From JAAYXS01 sp043820985 (GTDB lineage Bacteria; Planctomycetota; Phycisphaerae; UBA1845; Fen-1342): a DNA stretch of 64,000 nucleotides. The notes beneath the pieces are model-generated. The model was not told where the DNA came from, made no database searches, and worked only from the letters and a program-made list of their open reading frames with translations. Below are positions 34,656 through 44,700 of this stretch, piece by piece. A program made the position numbers and the translations under genes. How positions within the stretch are numbered: the stretch's first letter is position 1; each line of letters starts with the position of its first letter. The stretch lies in assembly GCA_043820985.1 (NCBI GenBank), contig JBDRDH010000117.1, forward strand, positions 1 through 64,000, given 5' to 3'.

Positions 34656-35912
34656 ATGGATGCGATCAGCAAGATAGTGGTGGTATGCGCTGGGGTTCTA
34701 ACCCTGCTATTAACAGGGTGCGAATTTCCCCAGAATCAGGGTCCAGCGGCACGACGGGAAGAACCCCACCCGGCACAACCGCAACTCACTTCTGACACGA
34801 GAGCCTCGGAGCCTGATTCGAATGCCGATGAATCCATAGCGAACGTAGACCAGGCTGTTCAGGGTTACATCGCGCAAATCGACAACATTGGGCAGCGAAC
34901 CCAGCGAGATCCGTCAGTGCATGTGCGGCGTGATCCGCAAGTAGTACCTCCGGTTAATCTGTTGAGTGGCCCGAAAGCGGTTCCGGATCGCTCCCAATCA
35001 ACACCTTCCGCCAAGTCCGCCGACTCTGACCCGACTGATCCGAGCGTGGATAAATCGGTCTTTGCGAAGGATCCCGGAGTGGCAGCCTCACAACCAAGCA
35101 CCACGCCCCCGGTTCTGGGCCCGGTGACGGTCCGCGGGTCGAACACATTGATCAGGCCGGTGAAGCCCCAGAGTCAGATGAACGGAGCACGGGCGAATAC
35201 GCCGGTGGCGGCGACAGCGGCCCCGCGGGATTTACAGGATTTCCTCCAGCACTGGACGGGTTCCAGCGATTCGGACTCATATCGTGGCCAGCTCGATGTG
35301 CGGATTATGCGTGCGGTGGCGGGAGACTATGAAGCCGCGCGCCGGCCATTGTCCATGGTTTCCACCGAGCAGCAGGAGATGGCACTCCGACTGATCGAAA
35401 GTCTGATTGCGATTCGCGAATCGCATGACGGCGACCCGACGGCCGCGGCCGAACATGTCTTGCAACAGTTCCAGGAATTGGAGGAGTCTTTGCGGCCGCT
35501 GAGCGAACTGCGTATCCCGACCATCGCGCTTTGCCAGGAAGTGCGGGGCTTTGGGCAGTATCAGCCGATTGAGCCGCCGCGCTTTCCGGCGGGAGTGCCC
35601 AGCGAGTTCGTGGTTTACTGTGAGGTCAGCGATTTTCTCAGCGAAAAACAGGCTGATGGCATGTACTGCACACGTTTCGAGATGCGCACGCAACTGCTCA
35701 GTCGCGGTGGCGAGACTGTGCTGGAGCTGCGCGATCGGGACATTGTGGATCGATGTCGCGGCCAACGACGTGATTGCTTCATCCCGCGGCTGGTGAGTCT
35801 GCCGGCCACGCTTTCCCCAGGCGAGTATGTGGTAAAAGTCACCATGGTTGATAAACTCGGCGAGAAGACGGCCGAGAACCGCACTACTCTGCGGGTAGTC
35901 GCCAGTCCATAG
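34656..35912 (+). CDS. lipoprotein of unknown function
   Basis: 418 residues from the ATG at 34656 (CGGAG six bases upstream; an in-frame ATG lies at 34638). A lipobox LLTGC at about 18-22 predicts lipidation. Next comes a long Ser/Pro/Asp/Gln-rich disordered segment to about 200, then a helical domain (DLQDFLQHWTGSS, EMALRLIESLIAIRESH), and a C-terminal beta domain (PSEFVVYCEVSDFLSEKQ, YVVKVTMVDKLGEKTAENRTTLRV). The last part looks like a domain found in planctomycete exported proteins, without known function. It lies between holA and the tyrosine phosphatase, co-oriented. Confidence 0.75.
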   Translation: MDAISKIVVVCAGVLTLLLTGCEFPQNQGPAARREEPHPAQPQLTSDTRASEPDSNADESIANVDQAVQGYIAQIDNIGQRTQRDPSVHVRRDPQVVPPVNLLSGPKAVPDRSQSTPSAKSADSDPTDPSVDKSVFAKDPGVAASQPSTTPPVLGPVTVRGSNTLIRPVKPQSQMNGARANTPVAATAAPRDLQDFLQHWTGSSDSDSYRGQLDVRIMRAVAGDYEAARRPLSMVSTEQQEMALRLIESLIAIRESHDGDPTAAAEHVLQQFQELEESLRPLSELRIPTIALCQEVRGFGQYQPIEPPRFPAGVPSEFVVYCEVSDFLSEKQADGMYCTRFEMRTQLLSRGGETVLELRDRDIVDRCRGQRRDCFIPRLVSLPATLSPGEYVVKVTMVDKLGEKTAENRTTLRVVASP

Positions 35913-35961
35913 CGGCTGCCAGCGGCTCTGTGACGTACTCCGGCCGGCAGGAGTCCGCGGC

Positions 35962-36528
35962 ATGAACGTTCCCTGGTTTCTCAGGCGGCTGTTTCGCGCC
36001 CCTTATGATGGTATGCGACATTTTGGTGTGGTCGCGGAGGGGATCCTCTATCGCTGTGGCCAGCCGACGCCGGAGGAACTGATTGAGCTTATTCAAAGCC
36101 ATGGCATACGGACGGTCGTCAGCTTGCGTGGCACTCGTAATGCGGATGATCGAGACGCGTGGGAGCAGGCTGAGCGCACTGCTTGTGAAGTCCACGGAGT
36201 GGAATTCATCGCCATTCCGTGCAACCACAAGAATCCCCCCACGCTGGAACAGGCGCGTCAGTTTATTACATTGACGAGCGCTGCTGATCGCCGGCCGGTG
36301 TTGGTCCATTGCCGCCTGGGACAACAGCGGACGTTACTCTTCTGTGCGCTGTACCGGGTGCTGGTGGAGGGTCTGGATCCCGTCGAGGCTGAGCGTGAGA
36401 TGGATGAACTGGGCTTTAACGTCCGCCATCGGCGACACCAGCGTTTGCTGAAGGCTTTTCGGGAGATGAGCCGTAACCGCGCGGTCGTATCCCCGGCCAT
36501 CGAGAGAGAGGCTCAGTCTTCCGGGTAG
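35962..36528 (+). CDS. protein tyrosine / dual-specificity-type phosphatase
   Basis: 188 residues. The P-loop HCRLGQQR (CX5R) is at about 115-122, with the nucleophile Cys at about 116. A possible general-acid Asp lies in the RNADDRD segment at about 57, and the early strand EGILYRCGQPTPEELIELI is typical of DSP-like phosphatases of the Siw14/PTPLA-like kind. It may act on phosphotyrosine or inositol-type phosphates. AGGAG lies eight bases before the ATG. The gene overlaps the 3' end of ruvX (opposite strand) by 16 bases. Confidence 0.87.
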   Translation: MNVPWFLRRLFRAPYDGMRHFGVVAEGILYRCGQPTPEELIELIQSHGIRTVVSLRGTRNADDRDAWEQAERTACEVHGVEFIAIPCNHKNPPTLEQARQFITLTSAADRRPVLVHCRLGQQRTLLFCALYRVLVEGLDPVEAEREMDELGFNVRHRRHQRLLKAFREMSRNRAVVSPAIEREAQSSG

Positions 36529-36971
36529 GGCAGTTCTGAGGCCGGTGGCGGGGGAATCTGACGAGCATCGAGAAATGATTGCAGCATAACCTGGGCGGCG
36601 ATGGTATCGCGTAAGCCCTTACGTCTTGATTTGCGTACCTGGGCGGCGTCAAGCAACTGGTCAGCCTGGAAGCTGGACAGACGTTCATCCCACAGGATCA
36701 CTTCCAGGTCGGAAGAAGAAGATAACGCCCTGGCGAAAGAGCGGGTCAGTCTGGTCTGGTCGCTGTCAGAGCCATCCATATTCAACGGGAGCCCGACAAC
36801 CAAGACGTCGGTATCCGTCTTTTCGGCATATTGGAGTACCAGGACAGCATCTCCGGGAACGGTCCCAGTGGCATTCAGTGTTTCCGCCGGCGAGGCAATA
36901 GAGCCGCCGAAATCGGAAATAGCCACCCCAATGCGGCGTGTGCCGTAGTCAATCCCGATCCAGCGTCCCAT
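36513..36971 (-). CDS. ruvX: Holliday junction resolvase-like protein YqgF/RuvX
   Basis: 152 residues from the ATG at 36971 (GAGGG four bases upstream; frame open to 37004). RNase-H-fold motifs: GIDYGTRRIGVAISD at about 5-19, VVGLPLNMDG at about 70-79, WDERLSSFQA at about 105-114, and DTIAAQVMLQSFLD near the end with a catalytic Asp. The family processes 16S rRNA 3'/5' ends and has been proposed to act on junctions. It is divergent from rpoB across a 276-base leader. Confidence 0.93.
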   Translation of the reverse strand: MGRWIGIDYGTRRIGVAISDFGGSIASPAETLNATGTVPGDAVLVLQYAEKTDTDVLVVGLPLNMDGSDSDQTRLTRSFARALSSSSDLEVILWDERLSSFQADQLLDAAQVRKSRRKGLRDTIAAQVMLQSFLDARQIPPPPASELPYPED

Positions 36972-37021
36972 TTGGCCCTCGTGACTAGCTGGCCCAGCGG
37001 CCATGATCTCCGACCATATTT

Positions 37022-37247
37022 TATAAGAAAGCGGTTGATAATCCGTAAATATACTCTAAAGTAAAGCGTTTGTCTGGGGGGAGAGGATGCGCGCGGGCTC
37101 GGAGACACTTAGCGGCGGCCGAAGGGTATCGATCAGCGACAGACAAAGAAATCGGTGGGGGGTACCTCGAGGGAGGTATCCCGTAGTGATCCTGCCAGGG
37201 GGTGACAGTATGGTCTGGGAGAAGCTTGGCCACGAGGGAATCCCATT
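37022..37247 (+). promoter_or_regulatory. rpoB leader with structured RNA potential
   Basis: A TATACT hexamer at 37050-37055 in an AT-rich patch could be a -10 element, but no good -35 fits. Downstream, TTTGTCTG (37069-37076) can pair with CAGACAAA (37140-37147), closing a 63-base domain. A 9-bp hairpin with a one-base bulge lies at 37160-37182 (GGGTACCTC / GAGGTATCCC). rplJ/rplL are not upstream of rpoB here, so this leader would have to carry any control of the RNA polymerase operon. Confidence 0.4.
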
Positions 37248-40200
37248 ATGCGAATTACAAATGTCCGTGACTTCAGTCGCCATGGCGATGCAATTCCACT
37301 TCCAAACCTGATGGATATCCAGCAGCGTTCGTACGATCGCTTCTTGCAAGCTGACCGGGCGGCCAAGGAGCGCGAGCCATACGGACTGGAAGGATTGCTG
37401 CGCGAGGTGTTCCCGATCGAGAGTTACGACGGGAACATGCGGCTGGAGTATGTTGATTATCATCTCGACTCACCCAGGTACACCCCGGATGAGGCCCGCG
37501 AACTGGGCCTGACCCACGGAGCGCCGTTCCGTGTCCGGGTGCGTCTGCACCGCAAGGACATCGAGGAGGTCCAGGAAGAGGCGATTTACCTGGGGGAAAT
37601 TCCGATCATGATCGGCGGCGGCGAGTTTATCGTGAACGGCTCCGAGCGCGTGATCGTCTCGCAACTGCACCGCTCGCCGGGTGTTGATTTCGTCAAGGAA
37701 TCGGCGGAGGGCGACCGGGCGCTGCACGCCTGCCGGATCATTCCGGAGCGTGGCTCGTGGATTGAGATCAACGTAACCCGCAAAGACGTGTTGGCGGTAC
37801 GTATCGACCAGAGCAGCAAGATTCCGGCGACGACCTTCCTGCGGGCCATGGACGAGAAGTACGGCACTGATGAGACCATCGTCCGCACCTTCTACAATAT
37901 TAAAACCGTGCGGGTCCAGAGCCTCAAGCCGGAAATGTATGCCGCGGCCCCGGTGGTCGATCCCGAGACTGGCGAGGAACTGGTTCGGGCCGGCTGCCAG
38001 ATCGGCGAAGCGCTGAACAAGATCCGCGAGTGTGGGGTCAAGCAGGCCGACGTCATCAAGAAGATGCTCGACCCGATCATTCTGAACACGCTGGCGGAAG
38101 ACGGTACGCACACCTACGAAGAAGCCCTGATGAAAATCTATGCCCGGCTGCGTCCGGGCAATCCGGTTCAGCTCGACAAGGCGCGTAAGCTGTTTCATGA
38201 GAAGTTTTACGACGACAGCCGCTATCGCCTGGGCAAAGTCGGCCGCTTCCGCCTGAACCGGAAATTCGAGCAGGGCATCTTGGAAACCGAGATGGTGCTG
38301 CGGCCCGAGGATGTGGTCAGCTCGTTGCGTTACCTCCTGGCCTTACGCTCTGGCGAGGGGCAGGTTGACGACATTGACCATCTGGGCAACCGGCGCCTGC
38401 GCACCATCGATGAATTGGCCACCGACGAACTGCGCAAGGGCTTTCTCAAGTTGCGCCGCACGGTCCAGGAGCGTATGAGTCTCAAGGATCCGGACTCGAT
38501 TGGCAAAGTGGCCGAGTTGGTCAACACCAAGAGCATCTCCAGCGCTATCGACTTCTTCTTTGGCCGCAGTGAGTTATCCCAGGTTGTGGATCAAACCAAT
38601 CCGCTGGCGCAACTCACGCATGAACGGCGTCTGTCCGCGCTGGGTCCCGGCGGTCTGAACCGCAAGCGGGCCGGCTTTGAAGTTCGCGACGTGCATATCA
38701 GTCACTATGGCCGCATCTGCCCGATCGAGACGCCCGAAGGCGTCAACATTGGTCTGATCGCGTCATTGGGCATTTATAGCCAGGTAGACGAATACGGCTT
38801 CCTGATCACGCCGTACCGCAAAGTCGTCCGCGGCAAGGTTAATGGCGAGGCTGAGTTTCTCCGAGCCGACGAGGAGATGCGGACCACGCTGGCGCCGCCG
38901 GATGTCATCGATGTCGAGGAGGATCCCGAGGCTCTGCCGGCGGTGGAGTCGTTGCGTGAGCATACGGCGCGGATACACAAGGGCCACAATGGCCATGGCA
39001 AGCGGTCCAAGTTACGTGATGGCACGCTGCTGGCGCGTGTCCGTGGCGAACTACAACAATCATCGGCCGGTGAAATCGATTACATCGACATCTCCCCCAA
39101 GCAGACGGTGGGCGTCTCGGCCTCGTTGATTCCCTTCCTGGAACACGATGATGCCAACCGGGCCCTGATGGGCTCAAACATGCAACGTCAGGCGGTACCA
39201 CTCATTCGTACGGATCCGCCCATCATCGCGACGGGCATGGAACGCGCCGTGGCGGAGAACAGCGGCATGGTCATTCGGGCCCGCCAGGATGGAGTGGTCA
39301 CATCCGTCGATGCTCGGCGGATCGTGTTGGATGAAACCGATGAGTATGAGTTGCGTAAATTCGTCGGCCTCAACGAGCGCACCTGCCTGAACCAGCGCCC
39401 GATCGTCAAGCCGGGACAACGGGTTAAAAAGGGTGAGATCATCGCCGACGGAGCCTCGACGCATCAGGGCGAACTGGCGTTGGGTCGCAACGTGCTGGTA
39501 GCCTTCATGACCTTTGATGGCTACAACTTCGAGGACGCGATTCTGCTTTCCGAACGGCTGGTGAAGAACGATTCGTTCACCAGCATTCATATTGACGCGC
39601 ACGATGTCGAGATTCGCGAGACCAAACTGGGCCGCGAGGAGTTTACGCGCGATATTCCCAACGTTTCCGAACGGGCTCTGCGCAACCTTGACGATCGCGG
39701 GATCGTCCACCTGGGGACGCGCGTCGGACCGAGTGACATCCTGGTTGGCAAAGTATCTCCCAAGAGCAAGACGGAACTGAGTCCGGAAGAGAAGCTGTTG
39801 CATGCCATCTTTGGCCGGGCGGGCGAGGATGTGAAGAACGACTCCCTGGAACTGCCGGCCGGGCAGGAGGGGATTGTCATTGGCACGCGGCATTTCAGTC
39901 GCCGCACACATCTGACCGAGGAACAGAAGCGTGATCTGGATCGCCAGATGAAGACCTATCTGGGGGAGTGCAACGAACGTCGCGTAAAGCTGTTCCGGCA
40001 GATGGTAGCCGCCATGGAGGAGACCAGCGAACAGCCGATCATCGACCCCAACACCCGGCAGAAGGTCGGCAAGAGCGACAATCCGGAAGTCATCCTGGAG
40101 CAGATCGAAGGCGAATCGCCCTTTGACTTGAAGTGGGTCAAGCCCGCGGCCAAGCGACCCGAGACGAAGAAGATTTATGAGCAGTACTGGCCGCGCATCC

Positions 40201-41084
40201 AGGCGATTGCCGACGAATGCGAGCGCAAGCTGGGTCATATGAAGCGTGGCGACGAGTTACCCTCCGGGGTGCTCGAGATGGTCAAGGTCTACGTGGCTAC
40301 CAAGCGGACGTTATCCGTTGGCGACAAGATGGCTGGGCGGCACGGCAACAAGGGTGTCATTGCCAAGATCCTGCCGGAAGAGGATATGCCGTTCCTGGAG
40401 GATGGTACGCCGGTTGATATCTGTCTGAATCCGCTGGGTGTACCCAGCCGGATGAACGTCGGTCAGATTCTTGAGACGCATCTGGGCTGGGCGGCGGCGA
40501 CCCTGGGCTTCCAGGTCCTGACACCAGTTTTTGACGGTGCCACGGAGTACCAGATCAAAACTTGTGTCGCGGAAGCGAACGCGCACGTCCGACAACGCCG
40601 CACGGATCCTGATGTGGTGGCTCAAGCTGGTCAGACGAATGAGTTACTGGTGGAGATGCCGCCGACCGGCAAGGTGGCGTTGTTCGACGGACGCACCGGC
40701 AACAAGCTCGATCAGCCCGTCACGGTGGGCTATATGTATCTGCTCAAGTTGCACCACCTGGTGGATGACAAGATTCATGCTCGCTCAACTGGCCCGTACA
40801 GCCTGATCACCCAACAGCCCTTGGGTGGCAAGGCCCGCACGGGTGGCCAGCGTTTCGGCGAGATGGAAGTCTGGGGTCTCGAGGCCTACGGCGCGGCTTA
40901 TGTGCTCCAGGAACTCCTGACGGTCAAGAGCGATGACGTCGAGGGGCGCACCAAGATTTACGAGAGTATGGTCAAGGGAACCAATACCCTGGACGCCGGC
41001 ACTCCGGTGTCCTTCGATGTGTTATGTAATGAAGTTCGTGGCCTGGGTTTGAACATCCAATTGGACAAGAGGAGGTTGATCTAA
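37248..41084 (+). CDS. rpoB: DNA-directed RNA polymerase beta subunit
   Basis: 1278 residues, slightly shorter than the E. coli protein (1342). Characteristic blocks are all present: the rifampicin pocket DQTNPLAQLTHERRLSALGP at about 446-465, RICPIETPEGVNIGLI, and GDKMAGRHGNKGVI at about 1024. The C-terminal clamp block has FGEMEVWGLEAYGAAY and LQELLTVKSDDVEGRTK. In the pocket the residues equivalent to E. coli D516, H526 and S531 are conserved, so no resistance change is evident. A small hairpin (ACTGCC / GGCAGT, 41084-41104) follows the stop codon, then a GNAT gene before rpoC. Confidence 0.98.
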   Translation: MRITNVRDFSRHGDAIPLPNLMDIQQRSYDRFLQADRAAKEREPYGLEGLLREVFPIESYDGNMRLEYVDYHLDSPRYTPDEARELGLTHGAPFRVRVRLHRKDIEEVQEEAIYLGEIPIMIGGGEFIVNGSERVIVSQLHRSPGVDFVKESAEGDRALHACRIIPERGSWIEINVTRKDVLAVRIDQSSKIPATTFLRAMDEKYGTDETIVRTFYNIKTVRVQSLKPEMYAAAPVVDPETGEELVRAGCQIGEALNKIRECGVKQADVIKKMLDPIILNTLAEDGTHTYEEALMKIYARLRPGNPVQLDKARKLFHEKFYDDSRYRLGKVGRFRLNRKFEQGILETEMVLRPEDVVSSLRYLLALRSGEGQVDDIDHLGNRRLRTIDELATDELRKGFLKLRRTVQERMSLKDPDSIGKVAELVNTKSISSAIDFFFGRSELSQVVDQTNPLAQLTHERRLSALGPGGLNRKRAGFEVRDVHISHYGRICPIETPEGVNIGLIASLGIYSQVDEYGFLITPYRKVVRGKVNGEAEFLRADEEMRTTLAPPDVIDVEEDPEALPAVESLREHTARIHKGHNGHGKRSKLRDGTLLARVRGELQQSSAGEIDYIDISPKQTVGVSASLIPFLEHDDANRALMGSNMQRQAVPLIRTDPPIIATGMERAVAENSGMVIRARQDGVVTSVDARRIVLDETDEYELRKFVGLNERTCLNQRPIVKPGQRVKKGEIIADGASTHQGELALGRNVLVAFMTFDGYNFEDAILLSERLVKNDSFTSIHIDAHDVEIRETKLGREEFTRDIPNVSERALRNLDDRGIVHLGTRVGPSDILVGKVSPKSKTELSPEEKLLHAIFGRAGEDVKNDSLELPAGQEGIVIGTRHFSRRTHLTEEQKRDLDRQMKTYLGECNERRVKLFRQMVAAMEETSEQPIIDPNTRQKVGKSDNPEVILEQIEGESPFDLKWVKPAAKRPETKKIYEQYWPRIQAIADECERKLGHMKRGDELPSGVLEMVKVYVATKRTLSVGDKMAGRHGNKGVIAKILPEEDMPFLEDGTPVDICLNPLGVPSRMNVGQILETHLGWAAATLGFQVLTPVFDGATEYQIKTCVAEANAHVRQRRTDPDVVAQAGQTNELLVEMPPTGKVALFDGRTGNKLDQPVTVGYMYLLKLHHLVDDKIHARSTGPYSLITQQPLGGKARTGGQRFGEMEVWGLEAYGAAYVLQELLTVKSDDVEGRTKIYESMVKGTNTLDAGTPVSFDVLCNEVRGLGLNIQLDKRRLI

Positions 41085-41138
41085 CTGCCACTTTTTTCGG
41101 CAGTGGTTAACTGGCTGTTTTTGCTGAGGAGCCCCCGG

Positions 41139-41618
41139 ATGCCCGCGGTGACCTATGGCGATGGTAACGATACCAACCCGCGGGAGTTGGCTGAGTTTTA
41201 TGAGCGGCTGGAGCACGACATCGCCGCGCGTCCGGAACAGATCAGGAAGATGATGGCCAACAGCGCGGCCTTCGTTACCGCGCGGCAGGACGGCCGGTTA
41301 ATCGGGATCGCTCGTGGTGTCTGTGATGGCCTGCGTGGCTATCTGACGGAATGCAAACTCGATCCGATATGCCAGGGCCCCGCGGCGGTAACGCGCACGG
41401 ACGGCCGGATCGAGCATGACACCGACGGCATCGCGGCCGAGATGGCACGCCGGGTCCTGGCTGGAATGTTTGCCCAGGGCTTACGACGAATCGACGTGGT
41501 AGCCTGGGGTACGGAAGAAGATTTTCTGGCGGAACTGGGTTTTCGACGGCGGGGCGGGCTGGTCGCCATGACCATGCGGGCCGAGCACTGGTCGGCCGCG
41601 GAGACGCCCAGTGAGTGA
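41139..41618 (+). CDS. GNAT-family N-acetyltransferase between rpoB and rpoC
   Basis: 159 residues from the ATG at 41139, with GAGGAG seven bases upstream; the frame is open back to 41103. GNAT features are AAFVTARQDGRLIGIARGVCDG at about 40-62, GYLTECKLDP, a variable helix, LRRIDVVAWGTEEDFLAELGFRRRGGLVAMTM at the end with the ELGF helix and beta-7 strand. The acetyl-CoA loop (Q/R-x-x-G-x-G/A) is not clear, so activity is uncertain. Its location inside the rpoBC operon means it is expressed with RNA polymerase; a role in modifying the polymerase or a translation factor is speculation. Confidence 0.72.
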   Translation: MPAVTYGDGNDTNPRELAEFYERLEHDIAARPEQIRKMMANSAAFVTARQDGRLIGIARGVCDGLRGYLTECKLDPICQGPAAVTRTDGRIEHDTDGIAAEMARRVLAGMFAQGLRRIDVVAWGTEEDFLAELGFRRRGGLVAMTMRAEHWSAAETPSE

Positions 41619-41731
41619 GACGGCGATTTCACCCGCGGCCTCTGCTGGTCGCCGGTGGATTCGCGTGAGGCGACAGGGAATATCGTTCGGCGCAGGCCGG
41701 ATGTGGACATTAGCGTGAGGTAGTACAGCCG

Positions 41732-44700
41732 ATGGCCGAGACTGTTTACGACCGGATCAACGATTTCACGGCGGTGCGCATTTCGCTGGCCTCTCCCAAC
41801 GATATACGAAGCTGGAGCTTCGGGGAGGTCAAGAAGCCGGAGACAATCAACTACCGGACGTATCGGGCGGAGAAAGACGGCTTGTTCTGTGAGCGCATCT
41901 TCGGTCCGGAACGTGATTGGGAATGCTTCTGCGGTAAGTACAAGGGCACGAAGCACAAGGGCATGATTTGTGATCGATGTGGGGTGAAGGTGACGCACAG
42001 CCGTGTGCGCCGCAAACGCATGGGGCACATCAACCTGGCGGCCCCGGTCGTGCACATCTGGTTCTTCAAGGCCATGCCCAGTCGCCTGGGCACCTTGTTG
42101 GACATGAAGACGGCCGACCTGGAAAAGATCATCTACTTCCAGGACTACGTGGTGGTTGATCCGGGCGCCTCGAAGCTGGAAAGCAAGCAACTGCTCACGG
42201 AAGAGGAATATCGGCGCGCGGTCGAGGAATACAACGACACCGGTTTCCGGGCGCTAATGGGCGCCGAAGCCGTTCGCGAGTTGTTGGCCCAGCTCGATCT
42301 GACGCTGGCATCGAACGAACTGTTGGACGGTTTGCGCAAGACTTCCAGCAAGCAGAAAATCAAGGAACTGTCGCAGCGCCTCAAGCTGGTCGAAGCCATC
42401 CGCAAGAGCGACAACGAAGCCCAGTGGATGGTGCAGGAAGTTATCCCGGTGATCCCACCGGATTTGCGGCCACTGGTGCTGCTGGATAGCGGCAACTTCG
42501 CCAGCAGCGATCTGAATGATCTGTATCGGCGCATCATCAATCGTAACAACCGGCTGAAGAAGCTCATCGATCTGAACGCGCCGGAAGTCATCATTCGCAA
42601 CGAGAAGCGCATGCTGCAACAGGCGGTGGACGCGCTGTTTGATAACGGCCGTTGCCGGCGCCCGGTGCTGGGCAGCAGCAACCGTCCGCTCAAGTCGCTG
42701 ACGGACATGATCAAAGGCAAGCAAGGCCGCTTTCGCGAGAATCTGCTGGGCAAGCGCGTGGATTACTCGGCCCGTAGCGTGGTGGTGGTCGGACCGGAGC
42801 TGCGCTTGTGGCAGTGCGGCCTGCCGAAAAAGATCGCGCTGGAGCTTTACCAGCCGTTCATTATCCGCAAGCTGCGCGATCGCGGTCTGGCGGACACCAT
42901 CAAGAGCGCCAAAAAGATGCTCGAACGGCGCGATCAGCCGATCTGGGACATCCTGGAAGAGGTTATCTACCAACATCCGGTTCTGCTGAACCGCGCCCCG
43001 ACGTTGCACCGCATGGGTATCCAGGCTTTTGAGCCCGTGTTGGTCGAGGGCAACGCGATTCGCATTCACCCGCTGGTCTGCAAGGGTTTCAACGCTGACT
43101 TCGACGGCGACCAGATGGCGGTGCACCTGCCGCTGTCCATCGAAGCCCAGGTCGAATCGCACGTGCTGATGATGAGTACGAACAACATCTTCAGCCCGGC
43201 CAACGGCTCACCGATCATGTCCGCTTCGCAAGACATTGTCATGGGCATCTATTACTTGACCTGTGACCATACTGGCGAGCCGGGCGAGCGCCCGCCGGGC
43301 GAAGAGCGGGCCTTTACTACGTCCATGGAAGCCTTGTTAGCGCATCAATTGGGGCAGATCGGCATGCACACCCCGATCAAGGTCCGTATTCCCCAGGCTC
43401 GTGTCATTTCAGACCGGGACGAAGGGCCGGTGCCGGTACCGGCCGGCGGCCTGATTGTGACCACGGCCGGACGCTGCATTTTCAACGACAGCCTCGATCC
43501 GGAAATGCCGTTCTACAACTATCCGCTGGGACGTGGTATCGCCCGCGTTATTGCTGACTGTCACCACCAGTTGGGACGCGCGGCCACCATCGACCTGTTG
43601 GATGGTATTAAGGAGTTGGGTTTCCAGCATAGCACGCTGGCCGGACTGTCCATCTCTTTAACTGATCTGCGTATTCCCGAAAGCAAGCCCAAGATTCTCG
43701 ACGCCGCGCAGAAAGTGGTGGACCGCGTCGAGCGGAATTTCCAGAACGGCCAGATCACCCCGATGGAACGGCACAACCAGTTGATCGACATCTGGGTGCA
43801 CGCGCGTGAGCGTGTCACGCAAGACATGATGAAGATTCTGGGCAGCGACTGGCGCTATGCGGACGGTCGTGAAGCCCGCAAGGATGCCAGCGATGCGCGT
43901 TCTTACCTCAATCCGATTTACCTGATGACCGAATCCGGAGCCCGGGGTTCGGTGGACCAGATCCGGCAGTTGGCTGGTATGCGGGCCCTGATGGCCAAGC
44001 CCTCGGGAGAGATTATCGAAGCTCCCATCAAGGCCAACTTCCGTGAGGGCCTGAGTGTACTCGAGTACTTCAGCTCGACACACGGTGCCCGCAAGGGACT
44101 GGCTGATACCGCCTTGAAGACCGCCGACTCCGGTTATCTGACCCGTAAGCTGGCCGACGTGGCGCAGAACGTGATCGTCAACGAGTTGGACTGCGGCACA
44201 ATCGAGGGCATCAACAAGAGCACCATCTATCGTGGTGAAGAAGTTGATGTGAAACTATCCACCCTGATCGTTGGGCGCACGGCCCGCGACACCATCCACG
44301 ATATTCGTACTGATGAGATCATCGTACGCGAGAATGAACTCATCACCCCCGAGATTGCCCGCCGCCTGGAGGCCAAGCCCGAGGATGGTGGTCTGGGTCT
44401 CGAAAGCATTCGAGTCCGCAGCCCATTGACCTGCGAGAGCCCGCTGGGGCTATGTACCCGTTGTTACGGTGCCGACCTGTCCACGGGCCTGATGGCCGAG
44501 CAGGGTTTGGCAACCGGTATCATTGCCGCTCAATCCATCGGTGAACCGGGCACGCAACTCACCATGCGGACTTTCCACACCGGCGGAGTGGCCAGCCGGG
44601 CCGTGGTTGACAATGAAATCACGGTGACCCAAGGTGGAACCGTCAAGTACTACAACCTCAATGCCGTTCAGATGACCGATGAAGAGAGCGGCAAGAAGAT

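Noticed and set aside
37035..37055. TTGATA as -35 element for TATACT upstream of rpoB
   Set aside because: The spacer is only nine bases, far too short for a sigma-70 promoter.
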